DNA of 28,094 nt from a virus. Location of the stretch: IMG/VR virus record IMGVR_UViG_3300033145_001692, positions 1 through 28,094 of that record. One strand, 5' to 3'. A model generated the notes under the pieces. The model did no database searches. It was not told where the DNA came from and saw nothing but the letters and a program-made list of their open reading frames with translations. Shown one piece after another: positions 6,198-14,044 of this stretch; position 1 is the first letter of the stretch; the number at the start of each line of letters is the position of its first letter. The translations under genes and the position numbers were made by a program.

Positions 6198-8252
6198 CTA
6201 CTTTCCGTCAAGAACTTTGCAACATTCCCTCAAGGCAATTGTTAGTCCCGCCTCACTCATGTACATGAATGAATCGGTGAAGAAGGGAATGATCAATTCA
6301 CTGAGAGGATTTGGGTAATCTGACAAGAGTACTGTATTCATCCATCCCAGGATTGCATAGCGAGACTGTTCAGGATCTCCTTGAAACCTTTGAAGCTTTT
6401 TCCGGATGATCTCCCACTTGTTGACTTGGTTTTTGTCAAGGAGTGTTTTGCAGATGTCTCCAACAGTAGCTTCACTGACCACGATGTCCTCAATGGCTTG
6501 AAGGGCTGTTTCTTCTTCCTCGATATCAATCACAGAGTCAAGGAGCCCTATGGCCACCCCTGGAGATCCTTCACTGGCCTTGTTGATTCGAGTTAGGATT
6601 GGTGCCATTTCATCCAGGTCGATCTCCTCAAATTCTTTTTCCACGATGCTTTTGAGGTAACTGACCATTGTGGGACTTGGCAAAGGATGGAGGGCTGTTA
6701 TGTGGCACCGTCTTTTGATAGTTGCGAGGATTTTCTCTGGCTCAGTGGTACACAGGCAGAAGTAAGCATGTGCGGGAGGCTCTTCTAAGATCTTGAGTAA
6801 AGCATCCTGGGCATGTGTCGTAAGTTTGTGACAATTATGAACAAGTGTATTTTCTGCATAGTAAGAAGGATGGCCTTCGATTTCAAGATCATAAAATTTT
6901 ACAAAGCCTTTAGTTCTTTCTTTATCTCCAACAATACTTTGGAAAGATTCGTCATTACTTCCTGGTTGGTAAACCTCAACACTTTCCACCCGAGTTCTGT
7001 CAGTTTCTCCTCTTTCTTTTTGTCTTTCAATATAGCTTGTTTCCTGTTGTGTCCATCTCCATCTATCTCCACACCTATTCTTAGAGATGTGTTCGCTATG
7101 TCTATTTTGTAATTTGTGGGATATCCCGGTTCGAGTTTCATCAATGATACAGCCACTTCCATCTCCCAACCCAATGCCGACGAAAGCAAGAGTTGGGGAG
7201 TAGTGTGCTTTCCATTTCCCCCACGCTGCCCTGGCCAGATGTGCAAAGTTCCATTCAATCTTTTTGTGGCTAACATTTTTTGGATACTGGATTCTTGTTG
7301 CATTGGGTTGTTTTTCTTCATTCTTTCCGAGGAAGCCTTGCACTGCTCTTTGAATTGGGTTGTTTGCATGAATTGATGTTTTCCCCTCTTTATCAATTCC
7401 CGGTGTTCTTTGCTCCTCAGCATTTCTTTCATCTCTGGCCGATTGCTGTTCCATTTTGCTGCACAGCTTAGGGAGCAGAATCGAAAATGGATTTCTTTTC
7501 GAAAGAAGAGGTTGGAACACCATTCGCATGGCACCCATTGTGGTTTTCTGCAATTGTCGCAGTACCTTTGGTTGTGTACTTTTGGTGAAAAGTTCTCTCG
7601 GCAGATACGACAGCGCCTCAGTTTGATCAACATTGTTTTCTCCTTTTAGTGAACTAATGAGTAGCATGTTATCACTAAAGGAACGAAATAGCAAATTGTT
7701 TTTCAGATCTTTTGCTCTAACCCATCCTGTGGGGGTGAGGAATAAGTGATCTTCGGAACAGAAAATAGGCTTGTCAGATGTATTCACTCTGACAATTCTT
7801 TGCAAAGACACTTTGTTTTCAAAAGTTTGGGAGACTTTTGAAAACCCATCTATAGATTCCACCCAGTCTCCACCATTGATTTCTTCTATCGGAACCGATC
7901 CTATACTTGTTCGAATCATTGTTCCGATACCAAAACACTCATCAAATGTCATCACTTTGAACTTACCATCCGTTGGTTGATAGTAAGCCTTCTCCTTGAT
8001 GGCTCTGGCAAAATCAACCCCACCCGTGTTGGCGGCATCATACTCATAGTAGTCAAAATCCGAACAGCCTATCATACTCTTCACAATTCTTGCCAGAGTA
8101 GTCTTGCCAACACCCGCTTTGCCGACAAAGAGGTAAACCTGCTTCCTGTCTTGGGGTTCTCTGTCCAGCATGGTTGTTAGTGCTTCTATTCCCGCTTCGT
8201 TTCCAACGAAATCCTCAAGCGTTTCTGGTCGGTGTTTCAGATTTAATGACAT
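6198..8252 (-). CDS. Clamp-loader ATPase (DnaX/gp44-like) interrupted by an intein
   Basis: The precursor is 684 aa; the host protein after splicing is about 316 aa, the usual size of a phage clamp-loader large subunit. The N-terminus has the typical LKHRPETLEDFVGNE, Walker A GKAGVGKT (residues 44-51) and Walker B VMTFDE. The intein begins at Cys106, right after DE, and the sequence resumes at Cys474 with CHKLTTHAQDALLKILEEPP, the conserved stretch following the DEAD/DEC box. An arginine-finger region IKRRCH follows. The ribosome site is AAGGAG. The start overlaps the polymerase 3' end by 38 bases. With the sliding clamp and polymerase it would form the phage replisome. Confidence 0.9.
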   Translation of the reverse strand: MSLNLKHRPETLEDFVGNEAGIEALTTMLDREPQDRKQVYLFVGKAGVGKTTLARIVKSMIGCSDFDYYEYDAANTGGVDFARAIKEKAYYQPTDGKFKVMTFDECFGIGTMIRTSIGSVPIEEINGGDWVESIDGFSKVSQTFENKVSLQRIVRVNTSDKPIFCSEDHLFLTPTGWVRAKDLKNNLLFRSFSDNMLLISSLKGENNVDQTEALSYLPRELFTKSTQPKVLRQLQKTTMGAMRMVFQPLLSKRNPFSILLPKLCSKMEQQSARDERNAEEQRTPGIDKEGKTSIHANNPIQRAVQGFLGKNEEKQPNATRIQYPKNVSHKKIEWNFAHLARAAWGKWKAHYSPTLAFVGIGLGDGSGCIIDETRTGISHKLQNRHSEHISKNRCGDRWRWTQQETSYIERQKERGETDRTRVESVEVYQPGSNDESFQSIVGDKERTKGFVKFYDLEIEGHPSYYAENTLVHNCHKLTTHAQDALLKILEEPPAHAYFCLCTTEPEKILATIKRRCHITALHPLPSPTMVSYLKSIVEKEFEEIDLDEMAPILTRINKASEGSPGVAIGLLDSVIDIEEEETALQAIEDIVVSEATVGDICKTLLDKNQVNKWEIIRKKLQRFQGDPEQSRYAILGWMNTVLLSDYPNPLSELIIPFFTDSFMYMSEAGLTIALRECCKVLDGK
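6834..7937 (-). mobile_element. Cys-type intein in the clamp loader with an out-of-frame endonuclease gene
   Basis: The intein is 368 aa. It begins CFGIGTMIRTSIGSVPIEEI (block A) and has a block-B-like SEDHLFLTPTGWV. It ends KFYDLEIEGHPSYYAENTLVHN with Cys +1 of the host. The true splicing parts are only the first ~101 and last ~22 residues. The middle ~245 residues are an in-frame reading of a separate endonuclease gene (6899-7633), so the linker looks like no domain (QRTPGIDKEGKTSIHANNP and similar). Cys1, His-Asn and Cys+1 are all present, so splicing should be possible if the long linker is tolerated. The insertion is in the Walker B/DExC motif, a typical conserved intein site. Confidence 0.9.
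6899..7633 (-). CDS. Homing endonuclease (Vsr/DUF559-like) nested in another frame of the intein
   Basis: This 244-residue protein has its own ribosome site, AAAAGGAG, seven bases before the ATG at 7633. Cysteine knuckles come first (CRICRENF...CDNC, CEWC, CSLSC), then a GKHQFMQTTQFKEQC-type segment and WPGQRGGNGKHTTPQ. The C-terminus has the restriction-fold core IGVEIDGDGH...KEEKLTELGWKVLRF, as in Vsr-like/DUF559 and EDxHD-type homing nucleases. It is one frame off the clamp-loader precursor and ends exactly where the intein C-terminal block begins. It would cut the empty clamp-loader allele to spread the intein. Confidence 0.85.
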   Translation of the reverse strand: MLIKLRRCRICRENFSPKVHNQRYCDNCRKPQWVPCEWCSNLFFRKEIHFRFCSLSCAAKWNSNRPEMKEMLRSKEHRELIKRGKHQFMQTTQFKEQCKASSERMKKNNPMQQESSIQKMLATKRLNGTLHIWPGQRGGNGKHTTPQLLLSSALGWEMEVAVSLMKLEPGYPTNYKIDIANTSLRIGVEIDGDGHNRKQAILKDKKKEEKLTELGWKVLRFTNQEVMTNLSKVLLEIKKELKAL

Positions 8253-10830
8253 CTAATTTCTCCTTTTCTACCCATGAACCATCTATAGGTGTGATTTCGT
8301 AATCGACTGACAATGGAACGATTATCCATTTGTGTTCTTCCCTGAGTCGGACAGTGGTGATATGGTTTACAACTTCTATTACATGGTCTTGTTCTGATGG
8401 ATCCAAGTCGAAGAGAATTGAATCATGTATCTGTCCCATCATCTTTGTCTTCCAACCTTCTTTTCGTCTTACTTTTCCTACTTCGATCAATGACCACAAG
8501 TTGCAATGAAAGGCGGTACCTTGTATTTGTCTGTTGCCCGCCTTCCTTGGAGTCAAGACTCCGTAACATTCAAATCCGAAAAATGTGCCAACAAACCCAC
8601 GTTTGATGTATGATTCATTGACCTGTTCTTTCCATTTTCTGTAGACAGGAAATCTTTCGTACCATAGTATATTTTCAACCCCTCGAACGTGGTTTTCAAA
8701 GTCTTCCAGAGTGTGTATTTTATGGTCATGTAGATGTTCTTCCAGAATAATTCCTGATACAGTCTTCAATTGACGATGCTCCCAGAGGTTCTTGGCACAT
8801 TCTTTGTACCATGAGCCATAAAACTCTGGAAATACAAACTCATTCTTAGCGTAAAACCTGATATCGTCGGTGATTTCTTCTTGTGGAAGAATCCAAGTAT
8901 CTGCCGCGGAGTCTCTATGCATGTCAGTTGATTTGTCAGTGATGTAGGCAATCATGTTTGGATCTTTGTGATAACATGCTCCAATACCAACTTCTATACC
9001 TTTAAAATCGACTTCCAATATTTTGTTTGCTGGAGATGCTGTAATCCCTCTTCTACATGTTTCCTTTGCTTCTTCATCCCTCACAGGTACATTCTGAAAG
9101 TTTGGTTTTGAACTTGAGGAGCGGTATGAACGTGCCGTATTTAGATCGATGAAGGGATGCATTTTTCCATTGTGTGACTCCCTTCTGAATTGTGCAAGGT
9201 ATGTTCCTTGTGTCTTTTCCAATTTTCTCATGCGGATAAGTTGTTCCACAAAAGGAAGTTCAAATTTCTCTATGGTAGCCGCATCTCTCTTCAGATTGCC
9301 TTTGGGTGTTCTTACTTCAGGAACTCCTAACACATCATAGAACAGGATTCCTATGTCAGTCGAGGAGTTAATCTGGAGAGTCCTGCCCGTCTTGTTTCTA
9401 AATAGCTTTGCCTCTTCGGTTTCCTCCTGTAGATGTTTCCTAAGTTGGGCTATCTCTTCCTTGATACGGATATTTTCTCCATGGTAATATTCTTCGTCTG
9501 TGCAAATTCCATTGTGCTGAATGTCAGCAAACTCTATGAGCCCTTCATGGAAGAGTTGATATGCCTCCCTCATTCCAGGTCTTCTTTGATCAAATTCAGA
9601 GTCCTGAATCTCGTCAAGCCAAGCACCATAAAGACTGTCAGAGCCTCCGTATTCGAGAAGTTCTTTGAGGTCTACTTCTTCAATCCTGTTGTAATCTCCT
9701 TTGCTTGCTTCAAAGAAAGTTTTTACACGTTTGTCATATGGTCGAATACCAAACTTGAGGAAGGTTTGTTTGTTGAGGTTTACATAGTCTCTTCTTGGAT
9801 TCAGTATATGGGCGGCGTTCATTGTACATTTGTGCCAGTTGACTATGGATACATCAAAGAACACCCTCGTCCATATTTCCTCAAACTTGAGATTATGGGC
9901 ACCTTTCTTTGATCTTTGTTCGGTTACTATTTTGATCCATCTGGTTTTTATCTCTTGCTGTTGGTTAGGAGTGAAGTAGTCTCTATATTGATAAGGCCAT
10001 GAATATGCAATTGAAGGTTCGGCACATGCGGACATTGAAACTATCTTATGACCAGGTTTGTATGGTTTTAATCCTGTAGCTTCATAATCGATAAAGAGGT
10101 ATTCTGGTGGTTCTTCTATAAGTTTGTCAAGGTGGGCTATTATTTCTTGGTGATCGAAGAGGGGAACTACTTCACCCGACCAATGATCTGTGTCGAACGG
10201 TTCTTTACTTAGTAGTGCTATAGCATTCTGCAAGTCTCTGTCATAGACGGAGCAGATATTTCGATCTTTGTCTTGCCTCTTTCTGTATGATGGATGCCAG
10301 AGACTCGACACCCAAGCATTCGTCTTTCTGTCTGGAAAAGAAAGACCCCGCCATGCACCAGCAGTTGTGTTGGAGAAGTCTTCTCCCAAGTATGACTTGT
10401 TGGCACATTCACCCATTAGCCATATGTATTCAGGTTGGAGCTTTCTGATGGTTTCTTGTATTATAGGACGGCAGAAAGCTATCTGATCATCTGTTGGGGT
10501 GCCTATCTTGTTCCCATCTCTTTTGGGTAGACAGCAAATGGAATTGATCTTCCAGAAGTCTCTGTCAAGTTGAAGGCTATGTAGTTTGAGCCTTGATCGG
10601 AAGTACTGACCAATTGGGCCCATTAACTGTTTGCCTACTTTATCTTCTATATCACCTGAGGCTTCAGCTATGATGAGACACTTCTTCTCACCTCTTCCAG
10701 TGTGAGTCATCATGGGTGATTCACATCTGAATTTCAATCCACACTTATCACAATGTGGACCCGTGTCATCCAGATTGACTTCATATCTGGTTTGTTTCTC
10801 GAACTCCTCATCGGTGAAGAAACCTGGCAT
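8215..10830 (-). CDS. DNA polymerase I family enzyme fused to a UDG-like domain
   Basis: This is an 871-residue replicative polymerase. Residues 1-215 resemble family-4-type uracil-DNA glycosylases: CDKCGLKFRC cysteines, CLIIAEASGDIEDKVGKQLM and a late LWHPSYRKR. The usual GEAPG is altered, so activity is doubtful. Next is a DnaQ-type 3'-5' exonuclease with DYEATGL (Exo I), HNLKFEEIW (Exo II, with Glu where Asp is usual) and YGGSD (Exo III). The polymerase palm follows: motif A EVDFKGIEVGIG, motif B RFYAKNEFVFPEFYG and motif C GQIHDSILFDL. The 5'-3' exonuclease is a separate gene at 2234-3103. The ATG at 10830 has only a weak ribosome site and follows the previous stop by one base, suggesting coupling. 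Confidence 0.93.
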   Translation of the reverse strand: MPGFFTDEEFEKQTRYEVNLDDTGPHCDKCGLKFRCESPMMTHTGRGEKKCLIIAEASGDIEDKVGKQLMGPIGQYFRSRLKLHSLQLDRDFWKINSICCLPKRDGNKIGTPTDDQIAFCRPIIQETIRKLQPEYIWLMGECANKSYLGEDFSNTTAGAWRGLSFPDRKTNAWVSSLWHPSYRKRQDKDRNICSVYDRDLQNAIALLSKEPFDTDHWSGEVVPLFDHQEIIAHLDKLIEEPPEYLFIDYEATGLKPYKPGHKIVSMSACAEPSIAYSWPYQYRDYFTPNQQQEIKTRWIKIVTEQRSKKGAHNLKFEEIWTRVFFDVSIVNWHKCTMNAAHILNPRRDYVNLNKQTFLKFGIRPYDKRVKTFFEASKGDYNRIEEVDLKELLEYGGSDSLYGAWLDEIQDSEFDQRRPGMREAYQLFHEGLIEFADIQHNGICTDEEYYHGENIRIKEEIAQLRKHLQEETEEAKLFRNKTGRTLQINSSTDIGILFYDVLGVPEVRTPKGNLKRDAATIEKFELPFVEQLIRMRKLEKTQGTYLAQFRRESHNGKMHPFIDLNTARSYRSSSSKPNFQNVPVRDEEAKETCRRGITASPANKILEVDFKGIEVGIGACYHKDPNMIAYITDKSTDMHRDSAADTWILPQEEITDDIRFYAKNEFVFPEFYGSWYKECAKNLWEHRQLKTVSGIILEEHLHDHKIHTLEDFENHVRGVENILWYERFPVYRKWKEQVNESYIKRGFVGTFFGFECYGVLTPRKAGNRQIQGTAFHCNLWSLIEVGKVRRKEGWKTKMMGQIHDSILFDLDPSEQDHVIEVVNHITTVRLREEHKWIIVPLSVDYEITPIDGSWVEKEKLDVIKSETPTRNA

Positions 10831-10831
10831 A

Positions 10832-11047
10832 TCAATACCATATCCATTCTAATTTGACCCAGTTGAAACGAGATGGATCCTGAAGGTGCATTGCATAGTT
10901 CATAGCAGCACCTGATCCATCAATGAATTTTGGGGGATTCTCCAAATCTTTCTGGGTGAAGTTCCATGTTCTTGTAACTTTACTATCCGCTACTCCAGGA
11001 AGTACACCCCCCATAACCACGATACTACATTTCAGTGCTTGTGGCAT
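10832..11047 (-). CDS. Small hypothetical protein, 71 aa
   Basis: I start this at the ATG at 11047 (MPQALKCSIVVMGGVLPGV), preceded by GGGGGT and only two bases after the stop of the 110-residue gene. An upstream in-frame start would lie within that gene. It ends just before the polymerase ATG. The sequence has a short hydrophobic strand near the N-terminus and an aromatic C-terminus (WVKLEWIWY), with no known motif. Its placement between clamp and polymerase genes hints at replication, but I cannot assign a role. Confidence 0.6.
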   Translation of the reverse strand: MPQALKCSIVVMGGVLPGVADSKVTRTWNFTQKDLENPPKFIDGSGAAMNYAMHLQDPSRFNWVKLEWIWY

Positions 11048-11049
11048 AT

Positions 11050-11382
11050 TTACCCCCACCATTCCATTTTCTTGCCCATCACGGCACGTTCGATGATCTG
11101 GACATAGACGTAATCAAGATTCTCTATGTCCAATTCTTTTTCACCAAATCCACCATCTCTGAGAACGTTTCTGATTCCCATACCAGTACTCGAATGGAAC
11201 TGTACAAACCAGAACCTATCCTCCCCTTGATTGATCATTCTTTTCAGAGAAGTCTTAATGGACTCATTGAAGAAAGTATCAAGGTGTATGGCAGCGGCAA
11301 CAAGTTTCTCTTCCGAAACCTTTGCTACACAATCGATTTCATGTTTTTCCATCTCTTCCCGCAATCTTTGATTTTCTTCCAT
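11050..11382 (-). CDS. Hypothetical protein, 110 aa
   Basis: The ATG at 11382 has a strong GGGGAGGAG site. The N-terminus is a charged helix (MEENQRLREEMEKHE), followed by KVSEEKLVAAAIHLDTFFNESIKTSLKRM and a mixed region with FWFVQFHSSTGMGIRNVL. No family is recognised. It is the first gene after the clamp, following a 64-base AT-rich gap. It may be a clamp or polymerase accessory, but that rests on position only. Confidence 0.6.
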   Translation of the reverse strand: MEENQRLREEMEKHEIDCVAKVSEEKLVAAAIHLDTFFNESIKTSLKRMINQGEDRFWFVQFHSSTGMGIRNVLRDGGFGEKELDIENLDYVYVQIIERAVMGKKMEWWG

Positions 11383-11446
11383 TTTATTCTCCTCCCCTAA
11401 ATCTTTTGAAGGAATGTAGAAAGAGATTAATTAATTTGCTCCATCG

Positions 11447-12496
11447 TCATTCCACCTTGTAAGCAAGAAGGTGACTAAATTCCTCATCGGAGAACTTTGC
11501 CATGTACTTACCTATAGAGATTGTGGATGATCTTGTCAAAACTTCCAACAATAGTACAGGATTTATATGGAATTCAATCCTGTCTCCTACATATTGAATC
11601 TCACACTCACTGGTTGAGAATCCCCCATCCTGTCTGCCTTCACAAGTTATGAGGTTATCTTCTATCGTCACGGAGATTGCTTTCTCGGCGGCAGTATCAC
11701 CTGAACTCATGATAGAGGATATGTCGATGGCATTCTTCAAATCGTCGGGAAACTCTATGTCAGTGCCCTGGAATTTCTCAAACAAGCGATCATAGGCGAG
11801 TGTCTCTCCATTTATTTTTCTGGCACTGAGAGTCAGATTGTCCTCATCTATGAAATGTACCCAGGATTTGGTGACAAAGTAATGTGTGAAGGAATAGTCT
11901 CGAATTGTTGGAATGATACTTGCTTTGATCATGAACGATCCCATGGGCGTTTTAAGTTTGTACCTACTGGTTCTGTCCTGATCACCACACCAGATGATAT
12001 TCTCTTCAACTCGGATGCAGGTTGCCGTTCCTGAGGATTCGTCTTTGCTTGCTGAAAAGGAGCAAAGATAAGCACCCTTCTGAAAGTCGTCCTTTTTGGG
12101 CAATTCAATCCAGTCATCGATCTCGGCAAGCTCATTTGTAAGGTTCTTGGCTTGTTTGAATACTGCATGATTCCGAACAAGTGAACAGGAAACCTTGCTT
12201 TTGCCTGATGAGGTTACAATAGAAGACGGAAGACCATCTCCTCCCTTTGCTTCCACCACCTGAATCACAACCCCTTCAGATTTGATCTTGGTCAAAGCTT
12301 CGTACATCTTGCTGGCTTCAACCGATCCCACAAAGTCGGTTTCATAAGGATGATGGATGCACAACCGATCGTTGTAGGTTATGACATCTTTACCAGTGAA
12401 AAGGAAATGTGTCATCTCTTCGACTATTTCCTTTGTTGCAAGACCTGGCTTCACTTTGTTCAGTATGTCAAGTAGATCCTTCCTCTTCACTTCCAT
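11447..12496 (-). CDS. Sliding clamp (DnaN/beta-clamp-like)
   Basis: This 349-residue, beta-rich protein has the proportions of a bacterial beta clamp (about 365 residues, three repeats). It opens MEVKRKDLLDILNKVKPGLA, as DnaN-type proteins do. It continues through strands typical of the fold (FLFTGKDVITYNDRLCI, VEASKMYEALTKI) and ends ISIGKYMAKFSDEEFSHLLAY. No sharp motif defines the family, but length, pattern and position next to polymerase and clamp loader agree. It would tether the polymerase. The ribosome site is GAGGAG. The start overlaps the upstream small zinc gene by 29 bases. Confidence 0.8.
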   Translation of the reverse strand: MEVKRKDLLDILNKVKPGLATKEIVEEMTHFLFTGKDVITYNDRLCIHHPYETDFVGSVEASKMYEALTKIKSEGVVIQVVEAKGGDGLPSSIVTSSGKSKVSCSLVRNHAVFKQAKNLTNELAEIDDWIELPKKDDFQKGAYLCSFSASKDESSGTATCIRVEENIIWCGDQDRTSRYKLKTPMGSFMIKASIIPTIRDYSFTHYFVTKSWVHFIDEDNLTLSARKINGETLAYDRLFEKFQGTDIEFPDDLKNAIDISSIMSSGDTAAEKAISVTIEDNLITCEGRQDGGFSTSECEIQYVGDRIEFHINPVLLLEVLTRSSTISIGKYMAKFSDEEFSHLLAYKVE

Positions 12497-12623
12497 GTTT
12501 TACTCCTCTTTGTTTTTGGTATTCTATTTGATCCTTCCTTTCTCTTTTCTTACACCAATGGCAGTTCGTGGCAGCCCATTGGGACTTGTGTTTGTGTCCT
12601 TCATTGCAAAGATAAGTTGGCAT
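12468..12623 (-). CDS. Small Cys/His zinc-finger-like protein, 51 aa
   Basis: This starts at the ATG at 12623, with AAGGAAG seven bases upstream; a longer reading from 12671 has no site. MPTYLCNEGHKHKSQWAATN is followed by CHWCKKRERKDQ, so a C-x-x-x-H...C-x-x-C zinc finger is plausible, with a basic Lys/Arg/Gln tail. It overlaps the start of the clamp gene. Function is unknown. Confidence 0.55.
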   Translation of the reverse strand: MPTYLCNEGHKHKSQWAATNCHWCKKRERKDQIEYQKQRGVKHGSEEEGST

Positions 12624-12634
12624 TATTTTCTTCC

Positions 12635-13006
12635 TTATGTTGCTATGTGTTTGGTGAGATACTCCATACATTCAGGTTTTCGGCACAGAATTGTGATTCT
12701 TTTGACCCGATTCCCCACAATGTTGTTGCCAATCATTCCGCCTTTGAGACCGATGCACACATTTCCATAGAAGGTGAAGAAGTCTTCGGAAAAGCTACTG
12801 TGTAGCTTGTGGCACTGGGAACACTTAACAGTGGGACCGACGTTGAGGTAGTCAATAGTTTCATCCAGGTGAGTATTATGGGGATCAAAGTCGAAGGCTT
12901 CTGCTTCCTTCGATTCGATGTACTCGATAAGCTTCAAAAGATATTCCTGACATCGTGGATTGGTGGGAGCTAAGCCTTTCATTCTATTAAGATCAGGTCT
13001 CTTCAT
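12635..13006 (-). CDS. Hypothetical Cys-containing protein, 123 aa
   Basis: The ATG at 13006 has GAGGAGG upstream. The protein begins MKRPDLNRMKGLAPTNPRC and has a CSQC pair near residue 62 plus CIGLK and CRKPEC later, compatible with a zinc-binding domain. The start lies 14 bases inside the end of the small DpdA-fragment gene. It is the last gene before the clamp-related group. The family is not recognised. Confidence 0.6.
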   Translation of the reverse strand: MKRPDLNRMKGLAPTNPRCQEYLLKLIEYIESKEAEAFDFDPHNTHLDETIDYLNVGPTVKCSQCHKLHSSFSEDFFTFYGNVCIGLKGGMIGNNIVGNRVKRITILCRKPECMEYLTKHIAT

Positions 13007-13169
13007 TTTCTTTCCTCCTCATATTTACTACGGATTGTATGTCATCGACAAAGTAAAAGGAAACCAAACGTCTGTAGACTGGAAATTTCTTCAACACGAT
13101 ATCACGCATAGCCTTTTCAAGTTCTGGATCTTTCATTTGGGGAAAGTTACCAGCAAAGAATATTTTCAT
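12993..13169 (-). CDS. Separate DpdA N-terminal segment (split DpdA candidate)
   Basis: This 58-residue protein is MKIFFAGNFPQMKDPELEKA... with RRLVSFYF near residue 37. From memory of phage TGT-like DpdA proteins, the polypeptide usually starts with a strand of the type MKxFFxG, then an L(x)S(Y/F)xY strand, before the LDSGAxSAW motif. Here those two strands lie in a separate gene immediately downstream, overlapping the DpdA stop as ATGA, while the main DpdA begins right at LDSGAYSAW. It may therefore supply in trans a piece missing from the main protein. This is an inference; it could be an unrelated small protein. Confidence 0.5.
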   Translation of the reverse strand: MKIFFAGNFPQMKDPELEKAMRDIVLKKFPVYRRLVSFYFVDDIQSVVNMRRKENEET

Positions 13170-14041
13170 CCGAACAAAGTCCTTTTCGTAGGCTTGTACT
13201 TCCAAGGCCATTCAGGTATGTTCTGTTCAACCTCTGCATAGAAGAAAAGGTTCAGTTGATCCCTCAATTTATGGTCATTACATAGTCCTGATCGAATGAC
13301 TACCTCTTTCTCATCATCTGTCCATTCAGATGTACCAAGAGAAAACCCTTGATATTCAAAGTACTCCAAAATCCTGTCTTGCAGCATTGGGGGTAAGGAA
13401 TCAATATGCTTGTCCTCAAGTTTCTTTTGTGGGGATCTACCAGACAGGAATATTACGAAAGGATTCTTTCTGAAGTTGTAGGAACCGTTCTCATACCGAG
13501 GTACAAGAACGGCTCCATATTTCGAAAACTGCATCCAACTACCACTGTCAACAGAGTACCAGGGATATCGATACATGATGGGAATCGAAGTGACGCCAAA
13601 TCCATGAAACTTCACTGTAGGGAGCCCTTCCCCATCTGTGACGTAATCCATGCACTGATTCAGCCATCCAATCTTTTCCTTCGTTGATCGATCATTGGCT
13701 GGTGAAAGGCCAATGAAATCCATAATCTTCACCATTCGCTCAAGCCACACGAATTTTTCTTCTTGGTGAAAGACATGGATTAATTTATCTGCTGGTACTC
13801 CATGTTTGAGAAGGGTTCGATAGTTCCTAAACCCTTCCCTGGATGCGTTTTCGATTGCACCCTCACCTATATATGTACCCTTAAGCCCAATTTCACCAGG
13901 AATGACATCCAGATTGACAATGTAATCAAAGCAGTCCAGATACTCCATAGCAAATTTGGCATAGGCATGGATATCAACGTGCTCTTTCTTTGCCCAGGCG
14001 GAGTATGCACCTGAGTCAAGCATGATTTCAGTTTTAGTCAT
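13166..14041 (-). CDS. dpdA: DpdA-like DNA 7-deazaguanine transglycosylase (TGT paralogue)
   Basis: This 291-residue TIM-barrel protein is of the tRNA-guanine transglycosylase superfamily, phage DpdA type. The signature is LDSGAYSAW (residues 8-16, Asp9 a likely catalytic residue), then YIVNLDVIPGEIG (Asp45), FIGLSPAND and VKFHGFGVTSIPIM. In this family the enzyme swaps guanine in DNA for a preQ0-derived base. The neighbours QueC/D/E/F and FolE supply preQ0 and preQ1. The protein begins almost at the first barrel motif, shorter at the N-terminus than expected; the missing part may be the next gene. The ATG has no clear ribosome site and lies three bases after the queF stop, so it is probably coupled. 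Confidence 0.82.
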   Translation of the reverse strand: MTKTEIMLDSGAYSAWAKKEHVDIHAYAKFAMEYLDCFDYIVNLDVIPGEIGLKGTYIGEGAIENASREGFRNYRTLLKHGVPADKLIHVFHQEEKFVWLERMVKIMDFIGLSPANDRSTKEKIGWLNQCMDYVTDGEGLPTVKFHGFGVTSIPIMYRYPWYSVDSGSWMQFSKYGAVLVPRYENGSYNFRKNPFVIFLSGRSPQKKLEDKHIDSLPPMLQDRILEYFEYQGFSLGTSEWTDDEKEVVIRSGLCNDHKLRDQLNLFFYAEVEQNIPEWPWKYKPTKRTLFG

Positions 14042-14044
14042 AGT

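Noticed and set aside
11048-11062. Longer start for the 71-residue gene before the polymerase
   Set aside because: The five extra codons overlap the upstream gene. The ribosome site GGGGGT is correctly spaced only for the ATG at 11047.
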